64,000 nt of DNA from a virus: positions 42,705-106,704 of IMG/VR virus record IMGVR_UViG_3300025849_000016; one strand, written 5' to 3'. Shown here piece after piece: positions 58,111 through 64,000 of this stretch (the first letter of the stretch is position 1; the number at the start of each line of letters is the position of its first letter). The notes beneath the pieces are model-generated. The model saw only the letters and a program-made list of their open reading frames with translations. It was not told the DNA's origin and did not search any database. The translations under genes were made by a program, and so were the position numbers.

Positions 58111-59073
58111 TTAAGAACCAATAGTCGACTTTTTGTTTTGTCCATTGTCGCCTGCGGCTTTTTTCTCTGCACCATGTCCTGGAGCAGGTTTATTAGCTTT
58201 TGAAGCTTTTCCGCCTGGTACGTTTACGTTCCCTGCGTTATCTTCTTTTTCACTCATGTCACCTAATCCATCATGAGCACCGGCTTCGTTGTCTTTACCT
58301 TGTGTCATGTTAGATGCTGTTCCACCCATGTCGTTTTTACTTGCAACTGGTGATTTTGTATTGTCGCCGTTGTCACCCATGTTACCATAAGCATGGTAAT
58401 GGTCGCCACCGATTTTTTCTACATATTCACGCATTTGCTCTGTTGGTGATTTTTCAACATTGTCTGAAGCTTCTTCAACTTCATCGTCAGCTTCAAAAGC
58501 CATTGCTTCTTCTTCGCCTTCTTCGTCGTCGCCTGCATCCATATCCATTTCTGGTTCTTCTGCATCGTCGTCGTCGCCGCCGTCACCCATCATTGCTGCA
58601 AACTCATCTTTTAATGCGTCTAATGCTGCTTCTAGGTCGTCAAGTGCAGCTTCTGCTCCACCTTCGTCGCCGTCTGCATCATCGTCGCCTTCTTCGTCGT
58701 CACCGGCCATAGCTGCTAGATCACCCATCATATTGTCTGTTGGGTCTGCTTCCATTGCTGGTTCCATGTCCATGAATTCTTCAACTTCTTCGTCAGCTGC
58801 TTCGTCTAGGTCTTCATCTGACTCGTCTACTTCTTCATCAGTTGCTTCATCTAGATCTTCGTCATCTGACTCGTCTACTTCTTCATCAGTTGCTTCATCT
58901 ACTTCTTCATCAGTTGTTTCTTCAACTTCTTCGTCAGCTTCTTCTGAAAGTAACTTTTCATATATATCTCTTGATTTTTCTACCACAATCTCGTGGAATA
59001 ACTCTTCAGCACCTACACGATCTTCGTTTACAAGGCGCTCGAGCATTTCTTCGAACTTATTTGTTTCTGACAT
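58111..59073 (-). CDS. Acidic prohead core protein (gp68-position)
   Basis: 320 residues. The N-terminal ~45 residues are a normal helical segment (FEEMLERLVNEDRVGAEELF, then HEIVVEKSRDIYEKLL). The next ~170 are extremely acidic, with DEEVDEATDEEVDES-type repeats, and Asp/Glu/Gly-rich low-complexity sequence follows. The C-terminus contains GGDHYHAYGNMGDNGDN and a Lys-rich end. Its place between the portal region and gp21 is that of T4 gp68/gp67, so a role in the prohead core is likely. The homology is positional plus the N-terminal segment. The TATAGGAG ribosome binding site is good. Repeats of Glu/Asp codons could vary by slippage. Confidence 0.75.
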   Translation of the reverse strand: MSETNKFEEMLERLVNEDRVGAEELFHEIVVEKSRDIYEKLLSEEADEEVEETTDEEVDEATDEEVDESDDEDLDEATDEEVDESDEDLDEAADEEVEEFMDMEPAMEADPTDNMMGDLAAMAGDDEEGDDDADGDEGGAEAALDDLEAALDALKDEFAAMMGDGGDDDDAEEPEMDMDAGDDEEGEEEAMAFEADDEVEEASDNVEKSPTEQMREYVEKIGGDHYHAYGNMGDNGDNTKSPVASKNDMGGTASNMTQGKDNEAGAHDGLGDMSEKEDNAGNVNVPGGKASKANKPAPGHGAEKKAAGDNGQNKKSTIGS

Positions 59074-59118
59074 TATAATCTCCTATAAATGTATGTACCT
59101 ATGGCTAGGCTGTCAATA

Positions 59119-59127
59119 GTATTTACA
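59119..59127 (-). promoter_or_regulatory. Weak late-promoter-like site before the core-gp23 unit
   Basis: TGTAAATAC followed by TATTGAC on the minus strand lies in the 84-base gap upstream of the acidic core gene. The core motif is conserved but the upstream TA is not. Confidence 0.4.
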
Positions 59128-59154
59128 CAATTGAAAGAAAAGTACACAGAAATA

Positions 59155-59169
59155 GGCTCAAAACGAGCC
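59155..59169 (-). terminator. Weak hairpin at the end of the portal unit
   Basis: GGCTC/GAGCC with a GTTTT loop overlaps the TGA stop of the 196-residue gene and is followed by TATTTCT on the minus strand. The stem is short and the T tract interrupted, so it would be a leaky terminator at best. Confidence 0.35.
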
Positions 59170-59748
59170 GTTTTGAAGATTTTTAAGAAATACTGATATA
59201 TCTTGTGTTCTGTAATTGCTATTATTTAGTTGTGTTGGATTGTAATTATATGGTGCTATAACACGAATATAAGTTTTTTCTTGATAACTTGTTATTACAG
59301 TTCTTGTTTGTTTAACCCAATTTCCGTAATATGTTGCCTTTGCGTCTGATGGTTTGTAATTTTTAGATCCTGAAAATATATTATTAACTGTAGTATTATC
59401 TTCTAAACCATGATAATCAAAACCTAAAATATATATTGTTTCGTGGTTGTGTTGACTTGCCAACCATAATGCAGTCGGCCCACTACTCCAACCTTTTGAA
59501 GGATTAAAAAAATTAAGGCGTCTAAAATCAGAATATCTTTTATTTGGATTAGTCCATACAGTATTGTATATTTGATAATTGTTATTACAGATTTCAATAA
59601 CCATTTTAGGATCTACTGCAATTAAATAATCAGGAGAAAAGTCTCTATACACTGCATTGCAAGCATATACAGGTCCGTGTTTTTGTAATTCTGTAAGATC
59701 GATAGGAGATCGGCTTACGCCGTTACCTACAACAAATGCAATAGTCAT
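59158..59748 (-). CDS. MptE-like/DUF115-type Rossmann-fold protein
   Basis: 196 residues starting MTIAFVVGNGVSRSPIDL. The G-N-G-x-S-R strand-loop, the CNAVYRDFSPDYLIAVDP motif, and GPTALWLASQ with IYILGFDYHG are the pattern of MptE-like/DUF115 proteins, related to 6-hydroxymethylpterin pyrophosphokinase-type and sugar-handling enzymes. There are no membrane segments. It lies between the gp67-position gene and the acidic core gene, where T4 has no such gene, so it is an insertion in the head cluster. It may modify a virion or host glycan. The assignment is by motif only, and substrate is unknown. Confidence 0.6.
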   Translation of the reverse strand: MTIAFVVGNGVSRSPIDLTELQKHGPVYACNAVYRDFSPDYLIAVDPKMVIEICNNNYQIYNTVWTNPNKRYSDFRRLNFFNPSKGWSSGPTALWLASQHNHETIYILGFDYHGLEDNTTVNNIFSGSKNYKPSDAKATYYGNWVKQTRTVITSYQEKTYIRVIAPYNYNPTQLNNSNYRTQDISVFLKNLQNGSF

Positions 59749-59767
59749 ATATTATATATTTTAAAAA

Positions 59768-60013
59768 TTATATAGCTGCTTCAGCATTGGCAGCTACGCC
59801 ATACATTTGACGAACAAATTCTAGTTCTTTAACTTTTTCGTCGTTATGATAATCACTTGCTTTGCGCATTTTATTAATTTGTCGCAATGATAGTCGTGTT
59901 TTACGAGTATCTTCTTTTTCTAATTGAGATTCATCGTTTTCTAAATCAAGATGTGGTTCGTCACTAGGTTCTAGTGTTTCTTTATCAAAGTAATATAGTT
60001 CACGTATTATCAT
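59768..60013 (-). CDS. Conserved-type small protein at the gp67 position
   Basis: I chose ATG 60013 (MIIRELYYFDKETLEPSDEP), giving 81 residues, the same size as T4 gp67 (80). The alternative ATG at 60061 would overlap gp20 by about 40 bases, and its AGGAG touches the codon directly. The product is acidic at first and then helical and charged (RKTRLSLRQINKMRKASDYH, ELEFVRQMYG). Position directly after gp20 suggests a prohead-core or portal-associated role, but I see no clear sequence link to gp67. The start has no good ribosome binding site, and a late box ends 2 bases upstream. Confidence 0.68.
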   Translation of the reverse strand: MIIRELYYFDKETLEPSDEPHLDLENDESQLEKEDTRKTRLSLRQINKMRKASDYHNDEKVKELEFVRQMYGVAANAEAAI

Positions 60014-60015
60014 AC

Positions 60016-60025
60016 TGTATTTATA
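60016..60025 (-). promoter_or_regulatory. T4 late promoter, exact box, overlapping the gp20 stop
   Basis: TATAAATACA on the minus strand contains the exact T4 late box TATAAATA (60025-60018), and its TAA is the gp20 stop codon. T4 spacing would start transcription near 60012, at the ATG of the next gene, so the message would be leaderless for that gene or serve genes further on. Confidence 0.55.
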
Positions 60026-61760
60026 CCGTTTGGTCCATTGTCGGCGGTGATGAAATGTCATCTCCTGTTACCGTCGACGGTCCTTCCCCGGCTCCTCCAT
60101 CTATTGCTCCGTCGGTATCTGGAATTTCTTCTTCGCCTGCACCAAGATCATCCTCAATGCCAGCACTACTAATTCCAGCGCCTCGCATTTCACCGCTAGA
60201 ATCTGTTGCCGGAGTTTCTAAGTTTTCTTCATTTTCTTCACGCCATAGACGTTCGTTTTCTGCAATTTCTTGATCAGTCATTCCTAAGAAACGTTTCATT
60301 GCAAATCTATTACTAACAAAAGGAATAGCACTCATTGTTTGGAATGTTGGAATACGTGCATTATCAACTTCGCTTTGTCTATATGCTGCAAAGTTCTGTG
60401 GAGGTTGAAATTCTAAATCAAACATTCCAACATCAACATTAACACCTTTTTCCAATAAGTAACGTTTAAATTCTTGATTAAATTGTTCGTTAATTAGTCC
60501 TTGTAAACGCTTGCAATATTCATTAAATCTTAATTCTTGAATATATGCTGTTCCGACTCTACCGTCATTGTATTGACTAGCTGAGTCATCAGCCCCGGTT
60601 GGCAAATAACTGCTAGGAATTCGTAAACCACGTACGAGCTTATTAGTAAAATATCTGAGATCGTCAATTTCTCCTAAATTTGTGCCGCCCGGTAATGTTT
60701 CAACTTTTGATCCTCTACCTTCAGCAGTTTGTGGAAAGAAGTAGTCTTCGTTGATTGACAGTGGATTATAGCTTGAGTCTATGACATTAGTTCCGCCACC
60801 TGTCTTGGATGGGATTCGTCTTTGATGAATTTCCGTTTTAACACGCTCAACAAATTGCATCGCAAGGTGTGATGGCATGTTACCCACATCAACGTAGAAT
60901 ACTCTGCGCTCTGGCGCACGTTGGACACGATAGATGATAATCGCATCTTCAAGCAATTCTTTTTGCTTGTATACTTTAAAAATTGTTTCTAATAAACTAT
61001 TACCAAACGGATAGTTTTGATCTAATCCTTCCGACAATGAAAGATGTATAACATTTTCTGCATTAACTGATACTTCGCCTTCGCCTTCGTTAAATCTACT
61101 TCCAGTTGATTTACTAACAGTTCCTGTCATTCCTCTAGAACCGCCGGTTATATAATTTCCTTGCGGGCCTGTACTATTTGTATTTGTTTGGAAAGGAGTT
61201 GTAGCAACCATGTCTTTAAAGTTTAAATTAAAATCTTTAATTACATATTGTTCTGGAGTTTTTCCTTCACTTTCGTTTACAATAATTCTTACAACATTTG
61301 CAGGGTCAACATGAAACCACTTCTTAGTTTCTGGATCTCTAACAAAAAATGCATCACCATACTTAAAAACATTACGCACAATACGAAACAATCGTGTTTC
61401 AAAACTTTGTAATTTTGTCCACTGTTTTAAATATTGTTCTAGAATTGTAATTTCGCTATTCGTAGCTTTTGTATTAAAATTCATATTAAAACTTAAATGA
61501 GTTTCATCATGTTTTTGTGTGCAAAACTCTGCAAGAATATCTAATGCTGCATTTACTTCTGAATCTAAATCCATTGTGTTATATTGGCCGTAACGTTCAA
61601 CACGATTAGGTGTACCAATATACACATCTGGTAAGTATGAGGAATAATTAGAACGAGCCGGGCCTGGTTGACTTCCATTACTTGGTCCGCCTAGCGGTCC
61701 GTAATTTCCATTATTTCCGTTGCCAACAGGCACAGGGGTGAAATGTTTCTTCCAACTCAT
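60021..61760 (-). CDS. gp20: Portal vertex protein gp20
   Basis: 579 residues (T4 gp20 is 524). It forms the dodecameric portal through which DNA is packaged and on which the head assembles. Family segments are clear: VERYGQYNTMDLDSEVNAAL near residue 55, LSEGLDQNYPFGNSLLETIF and VYKQKELLEDAIIIYRVQRA in the middle, RRVFYVDVGNMP, then SSYLPTGADDSASQYNDGRV and EYCKRLQGLINEQFN toward the C-terminus. The N-terminal ~35 residues are Gly/Asn-rich and the last ~65 are acidic and Gly-rich. The start at 61760 lies 9 bases after the upstream stop. The gene's own stop lies inside a late promoter box. Confidence 0.97.
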   Translation of the reverse strand: MSWKKHFTPVPVGNGNNGNYGPLGGPSNGSQPGPARSNYSSYLPDVYIGTPNRVERYGQYNTMDLDSEVNAALDILAEFCTQKHDETHLSFNMNFNTKATNSEITILEQYLKQWTKLQSFETRLFRIVRNVFKYGDAFFVRDPETKKWFHVDPANVVRIIVNESEGKTPEQYVIKDFNLNFKDMVATTPFQTNTNSTGPQGNYITGGSRGMTGTVSKSTGSRFNEGEGEVSVNAENVIHLSLSEGLDQNYPFGNSLLETIFKVYKQKELLEDAIIIYRVQRAPERRVFYVDVGNMPSHLAMQFVERVKTEIHQRRIPSKTGGGTNVIDSSYNPLSINEDYFFPQTAEGRGSKVETLPGGTNLGEIDDLRYFTNKLVRGLRIPSSYLPTGADDSASQYNDGRVGTAYIQELRFNEYCKRLQGLINEQFNQEFKRYLLEKGVNVDVGMFDLEFQPPQNFAAYRQSEVDNARIPTFQTMSAIPFVSNRFAMKRFLGMTDQEIAENERLWREENEENLETPATDSSGEMRGAGISSAGIEDDLGAGEEEIPDTDGAIDGGAGEGPSTVTGDDISSPPTMDQTV

Positions 61761-61769
61761 ATTACAATC

Positions 61770-64000
61770 CTAATCTAATCCCAATTGTAGATCACCACCT
61801 TTAAGTGCTTTTGCAGTGTCTTTATTGTAATCTCTATTTTCCATTAATATCATCTTTACGGCATCAAGTGTTGTATTTAACCGATTTAACTGTTCTGCGT
61901 TCATTTGTGAACCACCGCCACCACCGCCACCGATACTGTCCATTTTACCAAGAACATCGCCAGCATTAGTTCCTGTTCCAAGTCCAACTTTATTATCTTT
62001 AGAAAGTTCATCGTTTAATTCACTAAGAACTTTTACTAATTGTGTCATACTTTCAGTATACTGTATAACACTTGAATTGTCAAGTGTATTCAACGCATTT
62101 ACACCTGTAGCAATACTTACATTACTTAACGCATTTATTGATGTTGCAAATGTAGTTAAATCAGGTACTTCTGCTAGAGCTGTAAGTCTTTGTGCCAAGT
62201 ATGCATCTATTGTTACACCTTCTATATCTGTAAAAGTACTTAATGCAGTACTCATTGACGACATAGCTTCTGCATTTGTCTTAACATTTTTTGCATTTAG
62301 ATCTAAAGCGCCAAATGCCTTTAATTGATCGAATGGTGTATCTGTTCCAAACAGTCCGCTTATTGCACTTGAGAAACTTGAAAATATTCCCTTTTCAGGC
62401 ATCATTACAACACCACTCATTGCTGCACTAAATGATGCCATTGCTTCAGCATTTGACTTAACTTTTGCATTATCAATGTTTAATGCGCCAAATGCAATCA
62501 ACTGATCAAACGGTGTGTTTACTCCCAAGAACCCTGATATTGCAGAACCAATACTTGCAAAAATTCCTTTTTCAGGCATCATAGTAACGCTCGACATTGC
62601 AGTGCTAAATGCTGACATAGCTTCTGCATTTGTTTTAATTCTTGCAGTATCTAATTCTAGAACAGAAAACTTTGTAAGTTGCGTTAGTGGATCTTCTGCT
62701 CCAAATAGTTTACCTATGCCGCCTGCTATTCCGCTTACAAGTGTACCTAGACCTTCACCTGCAGAACTCTGAGATGCTACATTCATTGCTGTACTAAATG
62801 CAACCATTGCTTCTGCATTAGTTTTAACTTTTGCAGTATCTATGTCATAGCTTGCAAATTTAACCATATCTGCAAAAATATCATTGTTATCTTTGCCGCC
62901 AAATAGTTTACCTATGCCACCTGCTATTCCGCTTACTAGAGTTCCTAGACCATCAATTGCATTACTTCCCGATGCTAGTGCCATTGCTGTACTAAATGCA
63001 ACCATTGCTTCTGCATTAGTTTTAACTTTTGCAGTATCTATGTCATAGCTTGCAAATTTAACCATATCTGCAAAAATATCATTGTTATCTTTGCCGCCGA
63101 ATAAACTTCCAATGCCACCTGCAATACCAGATACTAAAGATCCAAGACCTTCTGCTGCGGATGCTCCTCCTGCTGCTGCCATTGCTTTACTAAATGCAAC
63201 CATTGCGTCTGCGTTATTTTTAACTTTAGCTCCGTCAATATTTGCTGCTGCAAAAGTTTTTAATTGTTCTAGAGGATCGTCGGCACCAAATAGTTTTCCT
63301 ATAGCACCTGTAATACCCCCAACCATTGCGCCTAGACCTGCAACGGCTGATCCTGCGCCAAATGCTGCCATTGCTGCACTTAATGCTAACATTCCTGTAG
63401 CAGCACTAGCTAATGCGTCTCCATCTATGTCTTCAAATGATTTTAATCCGTCAACAAACGTAGGTAATGATTTACCTAATAACCATGCAGCACCTGCTAT
63501 ACCGGCACCAACTGCTGTAATAGCACCTCCGAGTATACCAGCACCGATTAATATCTGCGGATTAGCAAATGCTTTTAGACCAGCAGCAGCGCCTTTCATT
63601 ACGCCTGCACCCATTTGTCCTACAAAGTTACCAATTTGTGCACCTGCTCTGCCGCCAGCTGCTCCTGGTTTTCCTTTTGGTGCTTTAGGTGTACTACCAC
63701 CGCCTGCTGCATCTCCGCCACTGAATATTTTACCAGCTATATTAGATACAGTTCCGCCAATTGCAGATTTAAATGCACCAGCTAATGCACCTGTAACTGC
63801 TTTAGCAGCAAATAATGCACCTATTCCGGCTACTATGCCTGCAACTAAACCTTTGTTTTCCCATACTTTACCAAGGCCATCACCTAACATTTCAAATATA
63901 GTACCAAAAGGATCTTCTGAAAACTTTGTAAGCATATCTGCAAAGTATTCTGTTGCGCTAAGTAGTTGTTCTGAGAATGTAACAAGTAAGTCTGATAATT
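61770..64000 (-). CDS. Large repetitive virion protein, 5' end outside window
   Basis: The frame is open to base 64000 with no stop. The first Met in the window (63935) has no ribosome binding site, and in-frame codons precede it (LSDLLVTFSEQLLSATEYFA), so the true start lies outside. Near the window edge are hydrophobic Gly/Ala segments (GLVAGIVAGIGALFAAKAVT) that could enter membranes. Six clear repeats of about 66-75 residues, each with KTNAEAMVAFSTAM and LVSGIAGGIGKLFGG, follow, plus a degenerate seventh. The C-terminus has a polyglycine stretch and a helical end. It could be a tape-measure-like or tail-lumen protein, but T4's tape measure (gp29) lies elsewhere. Function unknown. Confidence 0.72.
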   Translation of the reverse strand, partial: LSDLLVTFSEQLLSATEYFADMLTKFSEDPFGTIFEMLGDGLGKVWENKGLVAGIVAGIGALFAAKAVTGALAGAFKSAIGGTVSNIAGKIFSGGDAAGGGSTPKAPKGKPGAAGGRAGAQIGNFVGQMGAGVMKGAAAGLKAFANPQILIGAGILGGAITAVGAGIAGAAWLLGKSLPTFVDGLKSFEDIDGDALASAATGMLALSAAMAAFGAGSAVAGLGAMVGGITGAIGKLFGADDPLEQLKTFAAANIDGAKVKNNADAMVAFSKAMAAAGGASAAEGLGSLVSGIAGGIGSLFGGKDNNDIFADMVKFASYDIDTAKVKTNAEAMVAFSTAMALASGSNAIDGLGTLVSGIAGGIGKLFGGKDNNDIFADMVKFASYDIDTAKVKTNAEAMVAFSTAMNVASQSSAGEGLGTLVSGIAGGIGKLFGAEDPLTQLTKFSVLELDTARIKTNAEAMSAFSTAMSSVTMMPEKGIFASIGSAISGFLGVNTPFDQLIAFGALNIDNAKVKSNAEAMASFSAAMSGVVMMPEKGIFSSFSSAISGLFGTDTPFDQLKAFGALDLNAKNVKTNAEAMSSMSTALSTFTDIEGVTIDAYLAQRLTALAEVPDLTTFATSINALSNVSIATGVNALNTLDNSSVIQYTESMTQLVKVLSELNDELSKDNKVGLGTGTNAGDVLGKMDSIGGGGGGGSQMNAEQLNRLNTTLDAVKMILMENRDYNKDTAKALKGGDLQLGLD
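62784..62900. repeat. 117-base exact direct repeat, copy 1
   Basis: Identical to 62982-63098, 198 bases away (66 codons), inside the repetitive virion gene. It encodes the NAEAMVAFSTAM part of one repeat unit. Confidence 0.88.
62982..63098. repeat. 117-base exact direct repeat, copy 2
   Basis: Second copy of 62784-62900. Flanking bases differ on both sides, and the other units of the same protein repeat are diverged, so this pair is recent. Confidence 0.88.

Noticed and set aside
60014-60061. Earlier start at 60061 for the gp67-position gene
   Set aside because: It would overlap gp20 by about 40 bases, and its AGGAG is directly against the ATG, too close to work well. The added residues are an unusual His/Arg-rich string.
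63935-64000. Complete gene starting at Met 63935
   Set aside because: The same frame stays open to the window edge without a stop, and there is no ribosome binding site before this Met, so the gene enters from outside.

Overview
The window is about 64 kb of the late structural (virion) region of an AT-rich, T4-like myovirus, probably marine. Every gene I can support lies on the minus strand, so the transcription order runs from 64000 down to 1. The gene order and protein sequences near 55-62 kb match the T4 head module: gp20 portal, a gp67-position small protein, an acidic gp68-position core protein, gp21 protease, gp22 scaffold and gp23 major capsid protein. Nothing here identifies the host: there are no photosynthesis or other auxiliary metabolic genes. 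Marine cyanophages or pelagiphages are the nearest type by impression only.

Layout, in transcription order. (1) 64000-61770: the 3' part of a large repetitive Ala/Gly-rich structural gene that enters from outside the window. (2) 61760-59158: gp20, an 81-residue protein and an MptE-like Rossmann protein, ending at a weak hairpin. (3) 59073-55183: core protein, gp21, gp22 and gp23, closed by a strong rho-independent terminator. (4) 55137-54690: a roughly 450-base gap that is not empty. It holds a 32-codon ORF with a good ribosome binding site, a near-consensus sigma70-type promoter, about 240 nt of hairpin-rich RNA sequence, and a second rho-independent terminator. (5) 54585-52332: four small virion-protein genes behind a T4-type late promoter, closed by another terminator. 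(6) 52153-1: about 52 kb of tail-fibre/adhesin-like genes. They include five giant proteins of 1132, 2855, 3586, 2060 and 2134 residues made of repeated beta motifs, then a group of glycine-rich adhesin-like proteins, and finally a gene that runs off the left edge.

The adhesin region is modular. The 3586- and 2855-residue proteins share an N-terminal domain, and the 2855- and 1132-residue proteins share a roughly 830-residue C-terminal region with a PKD-like domain. Three proteins carry a right-handed beta-helix segment, and four carry six glycine-rich modules with matching edges. Three proteins carry, in four copies, a cupredoxin-like domain that keeps a complete His...Cys-x2-His-x2-Met type-1 copper ligand set. 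Late transcription probably starts at a recurrent motif close to ATAAATAC, found at the boundaries of the transcription units. Many genes overlap by 1 or 4 bases, or sit within about 12 bases of each other, which suggests translational coupling. I see no tRNA, rRNA, insertion sequence, integrase, reverse transcriptase or CRISPR array.
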